Source: Butyricimonas faecihominis
GTDB taxonomy: Bacteria; Bacteroidota; Bacteroidia; Bacteroidales; Marinifilaceae
DNA: 64,000 bases
NCBI RefSeq assembly: GCF_033096445.1
Contig: NZ_AP028155.1
Span: 687,880 to 751,879, forward strand
Direction of reading: 5' to 3'
How positions within the stretch are numbered: position 1 is the stretch's first letter; each line of letters starts with the position of its first letter. Under the pieces are notes generated by a model. The model was not told the origin of the DNA. It worked only from the letters and a program-made list of their open reading frames with translations, and ran no database searches. Positions 16,651 through 25,397 of this stretch are shown one piece after another. A program made the position numbers and the translations under genes.

Positions 16651-16698
16651 AAAAGAATATCTTTAAGGTGTGGAATATGATGTTTTTTTATAAATCTG

Positions 16699-17247
16699 AT
16701 GGTGATGTTGGTAGAGTCTTCCGTATATGAGCGTTTTGTGAAAGGGGATGAGAAAGCCTTGGAATTGTTGTATGATCAATATTTTGCAACATTGGGAGTT
16801 TACGCAGGACGTTTCTTGCGGGAAGAGAATGTTTGCGTGGACATCGTGCATGAGAGTTTTATCAAGACGTGGGAGAAAAGGAAACAGTTTACCTCGTTCC
16901 AGATGATTATCAGTTTTTTGTATGCTTGCGTGAGAAATGCTTGTCTGAACGAGTTGCGGCATCTGGACATAAAGAATAAAGTTCTGTTGCAACAGGTATC
17001 CAGTCTCGATATTGAAGGGGAAATCATAGAACATGAGGTGAAACGGATTATTTGGACTGAAATTGCCCGATTGGCGGGTGATTATAAAGAGATCATGGCG
17101 ATGAGTTTGGAAGGGTATTCTACCAAGGAGATTTCGGAAGAGTTGAATCTTTCCGAACAGACGATTAAAAATAAAAAGGGAGAGGCGTTAAAACAACTTC
17201 GCAAAAATATGGGACCGTACCAGTGGTGTCTCCGGCTTTTCTTTTAA
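16699..17247 (+). CDS. ECF RNA polymerase sigma-70 factor
   Basis: A 182-residue ECF sigma factor with region 2 at about residues 8-80 (ERFVKGDEKALELLYDQYF, VDIVHESFIKTWEK) and a region 4 helix-turn-helix at about 125-175 (YSTKEISEELNLSEQTIKNK). The start may be the ATG at 16699 or at 16705. It has its own consensus promoter and lies between two SusCD cassettes, with no fecR beside it. The following SusC lacks an STN domain. The simplest reading is that this sigma factor is held by the FecR encoded at 5422 and drives the whole 5.4-24.4 kb region, but an anti-sigma factor encoded elsewhere is equally possible. Confidence 0.9.
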   Translation: MVMLVESSVYERFVKGDEKALELLYDQYFATLGVYAGRFLREENVCVDIVHESFIKTWEKRKQFTSFQMIISFLYACVRNACLNELRHLDIKNKVLLQQVSSLDIEGEIIEHEVKRIIWTEIARLAGDYKEIMAMSLEGYSTKEISEELNLSEQTIKNKKGEALKQLRKNMGPYQWCLRLFF

Positions 17248-17676
17248 GGAATAGTTTGCTTGTAATATTCTATATCATTGATTTATAATTCATATATTTG
17301 TCTTATTTTCGGGACAAAAAGAGAATCTTCGTGTCGTTTTTGTTTGTGAAATTGAAACTTGGTATCTCTTTTTTCCCTAATCTTGCAACTCGCCAAAATC
17401 GATACTTGCTTGATTGAAATTTTTTATTTATTTTATTACTTTTGTTCCCCTTGTTTTGAAATAGTTGTAGAAAACAGGGATAGAAGGTAAATTATGCGAT
17501 TGAACGTGAATGATAAAGTTGAGGGTTCGCGTCAGGTAGCAATGATGGTGTGATGATGTATTTTACGGGTTTATACCGCATGGTGCGATGAATGATGTTA
17601 GGTGCGAATGGATATGTTTAGACAATAAAGTGATAGAAACATATCTTGCACGTATGGTATTAAAAGATCAAATTAA
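17248..17676 (+). other. Long leader region before the cassette B SusC gene
   Basis: A 429-bp gap containing a promoter-like pair at 17414-17444. Downstream of it are about 230 bp of leader with only very short ORFs (for example 19 codons at 17494-17553). No fecR remnant or STN-coding fragment could be recognised. Confidence 0.4.
17414..17444 (+). promoter_or_regulatory. Putative promoter for cassette B
   Basis: TTGA (17414-17417), 19 bp, then TACTTTTG (17437-17444) resembles TTTG-N19-21-TAnnTTTG. It would leave a leader of about 225 nt before the SusC ATG, and could allow sigma-independent basal expression of cassette B. Confidence 0.45.
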
Positions 17677-20600
17677 ATGAGAGTAGACTTGGTATTGAAG
17701 TTTGACGGCAACTTATGTGGTGTTGTGAAATGGATTCTGTTGTTCTGCTGCATATGTTTTCCGGAAATCCCCGTGGCGGGTGAATCGCGTTCTGCCTTGA
17801 TCGTGATCACGGGAGAGGTGAAGGATGCAGATGGCGAACCACTTCCGGGCGTGACGGTTGTCCTGAAAGGGACTTCTTTGGGATGTGCCACGGGTACGGA
17901 CGGGAAGTTCCGATTGGAAATTCCGGAACAAAAGGAGATGGTGTTACTTTTCCGGTTTGTCGGGATGAAGAATCAAGAAGTCACGGTTACCAGTACCCGG
18001 CATATCCGGGTGACGATGGTGAAGGATATGAAAGAATTGGATGATGTGATCGTGACCGGGTATTACACGCAGGCGAAGAATGCTTTTACCGGGGAGATTA
18101 CCCGGATCAAGGGAGAGGATTTGTTGCGGGTATCCCCGACGAACCTGTTACAGGCATTGGCAATCTTGACACCGGGATTGAGGATTGTAGAGAATAACGA
18201 GGCGGGGTCTGATCCGAACGTCGTGCCTGAGATTCTGATTCGTGGGGCGAGTTCAATCATGACAAAAGGACAGGAAGGGGTAAATGCCCCCTTGATTATG
18301 CTGGACGGGGTGGAGATTTCCGTGGAGGATTTGTATGATCTGGATATTTACGATATAGAACAGGTACTGGTGTTGAAGGATGCATCCGCGGCGGTACTTT
18401 ACGGGGAGAAAGCTGCCAATGGGGTGATATTGGTGGAACGGGTGCGGGGAAAGTCGGATAAGCCGAGATTCAGTTATAATTTCACGCCGATGTTCAGTTT
18501 TCCCGATTTGACCTCTCTTCGCCTGTGTGATGCGGAGGAAAAGTTGGAACTGGAGCGTTTGGCGGGATTGTATGACCGGGTAGATGGTAGTCTTGACCCG
18601 GCTTATGATTATAAGCTGGAGAACATCCGCCGGGGTGTCAACACGGATTGGACGACGAAACCTTTGCGGAATGCTTTCACGCATAGTCATTCTGCCACGA
18701 TGACAGGGCGGGGTGGCGGAATCGAGTATAAGGTAACGGGACGGTTCTCCGATACATACGGCGTGATGAAAGGTGATTATCGCCGGAATTACGGGGTGAA
18801 TGTTTCTTTGTCGTACCGGTTTGCCCGGGATGTGGTGGCCACTTACCAGTTGGCTTATACCATGACCGAGGGAAAGAATAGTCCTTACGGGAGTTTTGCG
18901 CAGTACACGAGGTTGAACCCGTACAACCCGGTATATGACGGGGACGGGGAGTATATACGGAATTATTATTTCGATCCGGTAAACCGGACAATGGAACGGC
19001 AAGTCAATCCACTGTATAATGCCACGCTGGCAAGCTTTTCGAAAAGTCAGAATAAAGCGGTCACGAATTATTTGTCGTTACGCTGGGATATGAACGAGAC
19101 CCTGTTTATCACGGGAAACGTGAGTGTGCGACAGGGGGACACGTGGAATAAGGTGTATGTTTCCCCGGAGGATGCGAGTTTCACCTTGCAGGAGATTCCT
19201 CAAAACAAGAAAGGGACTTACACGGCATATTCAACCGAGACGACGGATTGGGCGGGGAAGTTGGTACTTAATTATCGTTTACCGCTGAATGATGCTGGGA
19301 CTACGGTTCTTTCCTTGAGCGCGGGTACGGACATCGGGAAGGACAAGTCTTCTTCGATGCAGGTGAAGGCGGAAGGGTTTATGAAGGACAAGATGACGGA
19401 TATTAAATTTGCCTCGCAGTACGCGACTACGCGTCCCGTGGGTGGCGAGAAGGAATCGGCAGAGGTGGGGTTCTTCGTGAACGGTAGTCTTGATTTGCTG
19501 GGACGATATTTTGTCAATGCCTCTTACAAGACAGCGGGTTCGTCGAAGTTTGGCAGTAAACATCGTTTTGCCCCGGTATGGTCGGCGGGAATCGGTTGGA
19601 ATCTGCATAAAGAAGGATTCATGAATTTCGATTGGTTGAACGTTTTGCGTCTTCGGTTTAGCGTCGGTTCGACGGCTAACGTGACTTTCACGCCTTATCA
19701 GGCTTTGACCACTTATCTTTATGATTCCGACTTAATTCATTATGGCGGGATGGGTGCGGTTCCGATCACGATGGGGAATCCCGATATGAAATGGCAGGTT
19801 ACCCGAAAGTATAATTGGGGATTGACGGCTACTTTCTGGAAAGAACGGGTGAACGTGGAGGCCAGTTACTACGTGAACAAAACGAAGGATGCCTTGATGC
19901 CTTTGACCTTACCGTCTTCTGTCGGTGTTTCTTCAGTGTTGGTGAATATGGGGAAGTTACAGAATTCGGGCTACGAGTTTTCCATTTCTGCACAAGTGGT
20001 CAAGCGAAATAACCTGCTTTGGATGGTGATGGTAAACGGATCGCACGTGTTTGATAAACTGACGAGTATCTCGGATGCGTTGAAGGCGGAGAATATGGCG
20101 GCTTATTATGGCGTGAAACCTCAGCCGATGTTCGTGGAAGGGGGATCTCAGTTCGGTATATATGCCATGCGTTCTGCGGGAATTGATCCGGCTTCCGGGC
20201 AGGAGGTGTATATCAAGAAGAATGGGAATTACACGTTTACTTACGATAAGAACGAGCGAGTGGAGGTTGGAAACACGAATCCCATGCTGGAGGGGAGTCT
20301 TTTCACGAGCTTGTCGTACCGGGGATTCACGTTGAATGTCACCGCGGCGTACAAGTTTGGCGGTGATATTTACAACACAACTTTGGCGAATAAAGTGGAG
20401 TATATTGATCCCTACGGGAATGTGGATCGTCGGGCTTTCACCAAACGGTGGAAGAAACCGGGCGACTTAGTGCGTTTCCTCGGGATTCCGGAGAACGTGA
20501 GTGATGAGAATAGGTATTCCGAGCGTTTCGTGGAACGGGATAACACGTTCGCGATAACGAGTATCATGTTGAATTACGAGTTTAAACCCGGTTATTTGCG

Positions 20601-20736
20601 CAAGATCGGGATTAAGAGGCTGAATCTAGGCATAGGCGTTGCCGATATTGCCCGGTTCTCTTCCGTGAAACAGGAACGAGGTACGGAATATCCTTTTCAA
20701 CGGAGTTTCCATATCACGTTTAGACCGACATTTTGA
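17677..20736 (+). CDS. SusC/RagA-family TonB-dependent receptor without STN domain (cassette B)
   Basis: A 1019-residue receptor, 90 residues shorter than its paralogue at 9352. A signal-like hydrophobic stretch (WILLFCCICF, about residues 19-28) leads directly into the carboxypeptidase-regulatory-like domain (ITGEVKDADGEPLPGVTV) with no STN domain between. The plug (VPEILIRGASS, LKDASAAVLYGEKAANGVILV) and barrel align with cassette A over nearly the full length, with many identical stretches such as PGLRIVENN and SEKLELER/AEEKLELER. Without STN it should import substrate but not signal to a FecR. It probably takes up a substrate related to that of cassette A. The next gene starts 19 bp downstream. 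Confidence 0.95.
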   Translation: MRVDLVLKFDGNLCGVVKWILLFCCICFPEIPVAGESRSALIVITGEVKDADGEPLPGVTVVLKGTSLGCATGTDGKFRLEIPEQKEMVLLFRFVGMKNQEVTVTSTRHIRVTMVKDMKELDDVIVTGYYTQAKNAFTGEITRIKGEDLLRVSPTNLLQALAILTPGLRIVENNEAGSDPNVVPEILIRGASSIMTKGQEGVNAPLIMLDGVEISVEDLYDLDIYDIEQVLVLKDASAAVLYGEKAANGVILVERVRGKSDKPRFSYNFTPMFSFPDLTSLRLCDAEEKLELERLAGLYDRVDGSLDPAYDYKLENIRRGVNTDWTTKPLRNAFTHSHSATMTGRGGGIEYKVTGRFSDTYGVMKGDYRRNYGVNVSLSYRFARDVVATYQLAYTMTEGKNSPYGSFAQYTRLNPYNPVYDGDGEYIRNYYFDPVNRTMERQVNPLYNATLASFSKSQNKAVTNYLSLRWDMNETLFITGNVSVRQGDTWNKVYVSPEDASFTLQEIPQNKKGTYTAYSTETTDWAGKLVLNYRLPLNDAGTTVLSLSAGTDIGKDKSSSMQVKAEGFMKDKMTDIKFASQYATTRPVGGEKESAEVGFFVNGSLDLLGRYFVNASYKTAGSSKFGSKHRFAPVWSAGIGWNLHKEGFMNFDWLNVLRLRFSVGSTANVTFTPYQALTTYLYDSDLIHYGGMGAVPITMGNPDMKWQVTRKYNWGLTATFWKERVNVEASYYVNKTKDALMPLTLPSSVGVSSVLVNMGKLQNSGYEFSISAQVVKRNNLLWMVMVNGSHVFDKLTSISDALKAENMAAYYGVKPQPMFVEGGSQFGIYAMRSAGIDPASGQEVYIKKNGNYTFTYDKNERVEVGNTNPMLEGSLFTSLSYRGFTLNVTAAYKFGGDIYNTTLANKVEYIDPYGNVDRRAFTKRWKKPGDLVRFLGIPENVSDENRYSERFVERDNTFAITSIMLNYEFKPGYLRKIGIKRLNLGIGVADIARFSSVKQERGTEYPFQRSFHITFRPTF

Positions 20737-20761
20737 TAACTACTAAAGGCAGAAGATGATG

Positions 20762-22192
20762 ATGAAAAGAATATTATTGGCATGTGTCTCTTTATTTTTC
20801 TTGGGATGTGGAAATTTCTTGGATATAAATCCCGAATCGGAGGTAGTGAACGATGATATGTTCAGTACGGCGGAAGGTGTGGAGGATGCGTTGTATGGGG
20901 TGTATATGTCGATGGTGAAGGAGGATATGTATGGTGGGGATATGTCTGTGTTGATACCGGAGTTGTTGGGGCAAAATTTTGTTACGGATGATGGAACTTA
21001 CAGGTATTTGTCTACATTGAATTTTGCAAGTCAATCGGCAAAATATATTGCAAAGGATATGTGGAAAGCGAGTTATCTCGTAATTAGCTATCTAAACAAT
21101 ATTATAGAGAATTTAGATCAGAAGAGTGTGAAAGATTTTAAGTATTATGACTTATATCGTGGAGAAGCTTTAGGATTGAGAGCGGCGATCCATTTTGATT
21201 TATTGCGATTGTTTGCTGTTCACGTGAATTCAACGGATGAAAATGCGAAAACGGAGGCTATTCCTTATGTAACGAAGTATACTTTTAAAGTAACTCCTTT
21301 TTCATCAGTGGAAGAAGTGTATGAGAAAATCATTGCAGATCTGAAAGAGGCTGAAACTTGTTTGGCTGAAGATGAGACCTTGATGCCGAAGATTCGTAAA
21401 GGTGGAGAAAAGGGATTTACGGGAGCCAGAGAATTACATTTTAATTTGTATGCAGCGCAAGCAATGTTAGCTAGAGTGTATTGGATGAAAGGGGATTTGG
21501 AAAACGCAAAAAAGTATGCGAATAAAGTAATTCAATCGGAAAAGTTCCAATTTGTGAATCAAGAGGATTTGTCGACATTCATGAAGAGACGCATTTCTTT
21601 GTCCGAGACGATTTGGGGATTATATACGACGAATATTAGTTCGTATTTGTATGATAGACATGCTGCGAAAACTATAATGATTCTTCATAATGGCTGGAAA
21701 TTATTATATAAAAATGCAGAAGGACCGGAACTGGGGGAAGATAAACGGTTATCTGCTTGGTTTCTTTCTAAAGAAAATACAGGGAATTCAAAAGATATTT
21801 GTGTCAAAATCATGGATGAATCAAATGATGCCTCTGAATATTCCGGAGGTGCATATTTCGGTTTTAGTATGATTCGTATTCCGGAAATGTATTATATTAT
21901 GGCTGAGGCCTTATTGGGGGAAGGAGATAAAGAACGTGCAAGAGATTATTTGAATGCCGTGGTGTCGGCTAGAGGTATGGTGAAATTTGCAGATCGGGAT
22001 GTGGGTAAAGATATTACTTTGGATGATATTATGAATGAACGGAGAAAAGAGTTATTTGGAGAAGGGCAATGGTGGTTTTGTTTAAAAAGATTGAATCGGG
22101 ATATTTATGTTCATGCGTTAGGTGCAACTTTAAAAGGGAGTGATAGAATCTACACCTTGCCTTTACCCACGGAAGAGCTTGATCCTCGTTAA
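20762..22192 (+). CDS. SusD/RagB-family lipoprotein (cassette B)
   Basis: Started at the ATG at 20762 (20756 and 20759 also possible) it encodes a lipoprotein with lipobox FFLGC. The order of motifs matches the cassette A SusD: FLDINPESEVVNDDMFST, EALGLRAAIHFDLLRLFAVHV, MIRIPEMYYIMAEALL, ERRKELFGEGQWWFCLKR. Length about 476 residues. From about 21000 onward the gene is noticeably richer in A/T-ending codons than the SusC before it or its cassette A paralogue, hinting at a different history for this part. It should form the lid of the STN-less SusC. Confidence 0.93.
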   Translation: MKRILLACVSLFFLGCGNFLDINPESEVVNDDMFSTAEGVEDALYGVYMSMVKEDMYGGDMSVLIPELLGQNFVTDDGTYRYLSTLNFASQSAKYIAKDMWKASYLVISYLNNIIENLDQKSVKDFKYYDLYRGEALGLRAAIHFDLLRLFAVHVNSTDENAKTEAIPYVTKYTFKVTPFSSVEEVYEKIIADLKEAETCLAEDETLMPKIRKGGEKGFTGARELHFNLYAAQAMLARVYWMKGDLENAKKYANKVIQSEKFQFVNQEDLSTFMKRRISLSETIWGLYTTNISSYLYDRHAAKTIMILHNGWKLLYKNAEGPELGEDKRLSAWFLSKENTGNSKDICVKIMDESNDASEYSGGAYFGFSMIRIPEMYYIMAEALLGEGDKERARDYLNAVVSARGMVKFADRDVGKDITLDDIMNERRKELFGEGQWWFCLKRLNRDIYVHALGATLKGSDRIYTLPLPTEELDPR

Positions 22193-22212
22193 ATTATAAA
22201 ATTAGAAAACGT

Positions 22213-22989
22213 ATGATGACAAAGTATTTGATATATACAGGAATATTCCTTCTGTTAGGAGCTTGTTCGAACAAGGCTATCTATTACAATCCGGACCAGA
22301 AGAGAAGTATCTATTTTAATTGGGATCTTAATAAATATGTTTCTAACGTGGCTCCCGATACTGTATTTTTCAGTTTCGCAATTTATGAAGAGAAAGAGGT
22401 GGAGTATCGTATTCCGGTGAAGAGTATGGGAATGTCTGTTGATGAGGATCAATGTTTTGAGTTGGAAGTCGTGGAGGATTCAACCACAGCGGAATTCGGT
22501 AAACATTATGAGTTTGGTACTTTGATCATTCCTAAAAATGAAGTGGAAGGCGTGTTACCCTTGAAGTTGAAACGGACGGAGGACCTGATGAATCATCCTG
22601 TTCTTCTTTATTTGAAGTTTCGGGAGAACGACTATTTCAGACCGATGGAAGGGGATCATTATTGCCTTTCCATTATAGATGGGAAATTGGCGAAACCGGC
22701 TTGGTGGACCAGTTATTACCTAGGAGAATATAACAATAATAATGATAGATTATATTTGAAGATACTGGAAAATTTTTGGGCCTTGGAAGAGTTAAAACCC
22801 GTGTTTTATGCCGAAAAAGAGAAGGAGTACGGGAAGTTTTTGGAAAATGCCCCGACAGCCTTTTTTCAGATGCCGGGAAATATGATTTGGATAAAATACG
22901 TGTTGAAACCAGCTTACGAGTATTATAGTGATCCGGAAAACACGTACGAAGGGTTTGCCATGGTTGATCCGGATCGGTTTATTCGTTAA
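22213..22989 (+). CDS. DUF4843 lipoprotein (cassette B)
   Basis: A 258-residue lipoprotein with lipobox LLLGAC. Its path parallels the cassette A copy at 14150: KRSIYFNWD near the N-terminus, PDTVFFSFAIYEE, a central VEDSTTAEFGKHYEFG, and the C-terminal block ENAPTAFFQMPGNMIWIKYV followed by LKPAYEYY. It lies 20 bp after susD and 20 bp before the next gene. The role is presumed to be an accessory surface-binding subunit; none has been shown for the family. Confidence 0.82.
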   Translation: MMTKYLIYTGIFLLLGACSNKAIYYNPDQKRSIYFNWDLNKYVSNVAPDTVFFSFAIYEEKEVEYRIPVKSMGMSVDEDQCFELEVVEDSTTAEFGKHYEFGTLIIPKNEVEGVLPLKLKRTEDLMNHPVLLYLKFRENDYFRPMEGDHYCLSIIDGKLAKPAWWTSYYLGEYNNNNDRLYLKILENFWALEELKPVFYAEKEKEYGKFLENAPTAFFQMPGNMIWIKYVLKPAYEYYSDPENTYEGFAMVDPDRFIR

Positions 22990-23009
22990 GCAAATAAAAG
23001 TTATTGGAG

Positions 23010-24422
23010 ATGAAAACGAAATACAGTATCGGGATCTTGTGTTTTACCTTATTCGGATTGGGTGCCTGTCTGGATGATCAGTCTTCGTTGGGAGATCGGG
23101 AGTTATCGGAAATCACAATTTCCGCACCTCATGACACGCTGACGGCTTATTTCGGTGAGGAATTTGTGGTAAGTGATTTGAGCGTGGAACAATCCGGAGA
23201 AGAGCTACCTCTCGCTTATGAATGGAGTTACGGAACGTTGAATACGGATGAAAATGGAATGGCGTCCTATCCGATTAAAGATTCGTTACATATCGTGTCG
23301 CACGATCCGGAATTGAGATATGCTTTTCGGGAACTGGGAACTTTCGGGTTACGATTGAGGGTTGATAACGGGGAAACGATCCGGTATAAATATTTTGTTT
23401 TACAGATAGATACCGAGTTTTCGGAGGGAATCACGGTGTTAAGTCGGGATGGGGATGGAAAAGGACGGATTTCTTTTATGAGAACACTAACAAAGGAGAA
23501 AATTAATACCGGGAAAGCACCTACGTTCCGGACGGATATAATGGAGCAGATAAACCCGCAAACGAAAATGGAAGATGTGACCGACATGGTGCAGGTAAAT
23601 AATCGTTTATTGGTTTGTTCCGGTGAGGAGGGAAGGATTTATAATATGGATTCCCGGACTTTCGATGTTGAAGGAATGACCTCGTTTAAGGAATTATATC
23701 CGGGATGTGCTTTCGTGAAGTTTGCCGGGGTTTCTGCTAATAATAACATATATCTCATCTCTCGTGACAGACGGGGATACGTGTATGATTACGGTTTAGA
23801 TGAATTAGTGCTGACAGAATATTTTAAAAATCTGGATGTTGATGCGGCAGTTTCGGTGGATAGACCCGTGTTTGTTAATTATGAAACGTCCGTGTTTTAT
23901 TCACCCTCGCTCGGAGGGGTAAATAGCTCTTTAAACAGGTATGTCGATTTTAATATTTGGGGTATTTGTCCTGTTGGGAGTAGCGTGTATGTCATAGCTA
24001 CCTATAAAGTGATGCCTTCCTATATCTATTTGTCCCAGACAACTTTCAGCTTAGGAAACCCGACGATTCTTCAATTCTATGATAGTCCGGTTTCACTGAA
24101 AGTTAACCGGAATTCGTTGCTTGCCGGAAGTAAATCATGTGATTGTCTGTATTACACGTGTGAGGATGGTATATATTATTGGGATTTGAAGAATCGGTTG
24201 GCAACAACCCCTGTTATTTCGATACCTGAGGGAATGGAGATCACCAGTTTGTCGATGAACACGGATGGAACCTTACTATATGTTGGTTTGTACGAAAAAG
24301 ATGAAACGGAAGCTCTGAAAGGGCATTTGTATATCTACGATGTAAAGACTTCTGTCTTGGTAAATCAATACCACAATATTGCGGATAAACCTATTGCGAT
24401 TATTTATAAAGGGCGCGTGTAG
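23010..24422 (+). CDS. PKD-like family surface lipoprotein (cassette B)
   Basis: The ATG at 23010 gives a signal peptide with lipobox FGLGAC; the frame upstream uses a TTG at 23004. It has a PKD-like sandwich (SGEELPLAYEWSYG; LGTFGLRLRVDNGE) and a beta-blade-rich second half (ITVLSRDGDGKGRISFMRTL; IADKPIAIIYKGR), in the same order as the copy at 14936. It ends the second cassette. The two PKD proteins are clearly paralogous, but the middle section has diverged. Confidence 0.82.
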   Translation: MKTKYSIGILCFTLFGLGACLDDQSSLGDRELSEITISAPHDTLTAYFGEEFVVSDLSVEQSGEELPLAYEWSYGTLNTDENGMASYPIKDSLHIVSHDPELRYAFRELGTFGLRLRVDNGETIRYKYFVLQIDTEFSEGITVLSRDGDGKGRISFMRTLTKEKINTGKAPTFRTDIMEQINPQTKMEDVTDMVQVNNRLLVCSGEEGRIYNMDSRTFDVEGMTSFKELYPGCAFVKFAGVSANNNIYLISRDRRGYVYDYGLDELVLTEYFKNLDVDAAVSVDRPVFVNYETSVFYSPSLGGVNSSLNRYVDFNIWGICPVGSSVYVIATYKVMPSYIYLSQTTFSLGNPTILQFYDSPVSLKVNRNSLLAGSKSCDCLYYTCEDGIYYWDLKNRLATTPVISIPEGMEITSLSMNTDGTLLYVGLYEKDETEALKGHLYIYDVKTSVLVNQYHNIADKPIAIIYKGRV

Positions 24423-24490
24423 TAGAACAGGCAACATTAAAACTTGAAGAATAATTTGTAAGAATCTGATATGATGTTGAATACAATTAT

Positions 24491-24498
24491 TAACTTTG
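24491..24498 (+). promoter_or_regulatory. Putative -7 box for the GcvH-like gene
   Basis: TAACTTTG matches TAnnTTTG and lies 50 bp before the ATG. No -33 element at the right distance was found. Confidence 0.35.
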
Positions 24499-24548
24499 CT
24501 GACAGCGTGTAAACGTGTTTTATTTAATAATCAAAAAAATAAAGGGGC

Positions 24549-25052
24549 ATGAAAAGAGTTTTTTTCTTTATTCAAATTTTATTTTTAATAGCTTTGTTTT
24601 CCGGGGGTAACTGGGATATCGAGGCTGGTAACGTGAATATGTCTTCGTTGCCTTCACAGGCTCGGGATCAGGCGTATTATTCACAATTGGAACAGAGTGG
24701 TAATCGTTATATGAAAGATCATGTGTGGTTAAAAAATGGCGATGATCATATTCAAGTCGGGATTTCTTATTTCATGGTATCTGCAATTGGAAATGCAATT
24801 GTTTCTATTTCTCCTGCAAAAGCTGTAGATGAAACTTTTGTAAAGGGTGAATTGCTAGCTGAAATTGAAGGTGCAGATGGTTCTACAAAATTGTATGCGC
24901 CTTGTGCCGGAGTGGTTAAGGGGATCAATCCTATGATTGAAAATCCTTACGATATGCAACCTAATCAAGTTTGGGTATATAAATGCCATTTGAAAAGAGA
25001 TCAATTAGGAAATCTTATGAGTGAGCAAGAGTATGCTCAAGCTATTCAATAG
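24549..25052 (+). CDS. Exported GcvH-like (lipoyl-domain fold) protein lacking the lipoyl-lysine
   Basis: A 167-residue protein with an N-terminal hydrophobic signal (about residues 1-20, FFFIQILFLIALF), then about residues 56-165 that align with the glycine cleavage H protein. Matches include KDHVWL for KEHEWL, VGIS for VGIT, LYAPCAGVV for the YAPVSGE region, and a final EQEYAQAI for the DAxAYE segment. In GcvH the lipoylated lysine lies in ExVK. The ungapped alignment here gives EGAD, placing Asp110 at the lysine position; the nearest lysine is Lys114. It therefore cannot be a normal shuttle in glycine cleavage, and the signal sequence points to the periplasm or surface. No gcvT or gcvP is nearby. 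The homology call is fairly strong. The function is unknown. Confidence 0.75.
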   Translation: MKRVFFFIQILFLIALFSGGNWDIEAGNVNMSSLPSQARDQAYYSQLEQSGNRYMKDHVWLKNGDDHIQVGISYFMVSAIGNAIVSISPAKAVDETFVKGELLAEIEGADGSTKLYAPCAGVVKGINPMIENPYDMQPNQVWVYKCHLKRDQLGNLMSEQEYAQAIQ

Positions 25053-25397
25053 TGCATTTTCTTTTTAATGTTAGAATTTGTCTATCTCCACTCTTCAGCT
25101 TACATCCTTTTCCTATTTTGTCGTTATCCTTTCGTTATCTTTCCGTTCCTAGGAGCGAGTGGATAACGACGAATAACGAAGAGATAATGACACGTATGTA
25201 AGAGAAGGAGTAGAGATAGACTATTGTAAGTGATCAGAAAGATTTACAACCGATATTATTCCCAGAATATTGCACACGGCTGAGATATAGCTGACTTAAA
25301 GCCGAGTTGAGTCGTCTTTGTTAGTCCGGGTTTTCTTAATGTGTATTTTTTGACGGATGTTCACGTGCTTAAATGGGATAGAATACCGCTTTTATAT
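25053..25397. other. Convergent intergenic region with a large imperfect foldback
   Basis: A 345-bp gap between the GcvH-like gene and queE, which converge. It holds the foldback element at 25080-25221 and otherwise only AT-rich sequence. No gene is seen. Confidence 0.5.
25080..25221. repeat. Imperfect foldback element of about 140 bp
   Basis: The outer arms GTCTATCTC (25080-25088) and GAGATAGAC (25213-25221) are perfectly inverted. An inner pair GTCGTTATCC (25120-25129) and GGATAACGAC (25161-25170) is also perfectly inverted, with weaker pairing between. It may act as a bidirectional terminator for the converging genes, or may be a small non-autonomous mobile element. Confidence 0.5.

Larger units (their letters stand above)
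16337..16698. other. Intergenic region with foldback element and sigma-gene promoter
   Basis: A 362-bp gap. The first half holds a roughly 130-bp imperfect inverted repeat (separate entry). The second half carries the promoter of the ECF sigma gene. No coding region is seen. Confidence 0.6.

Noticed and set aside
17248-17676. Remnant of a fecR gene between the sigma gene and the cassette B SusC
   Set aside because: No frame showed FecR-like or DUF4974-like stretches. Only very short ORFs are present.
24549-25052. Glycine cleavage H protein (gcvH) as a functional annotation
   Set aside because: The lipoyl-lysine position is Asp110, a signal sequence is present, and no gcvT or gcvP is nearby. 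Only fold-level homology is kept.
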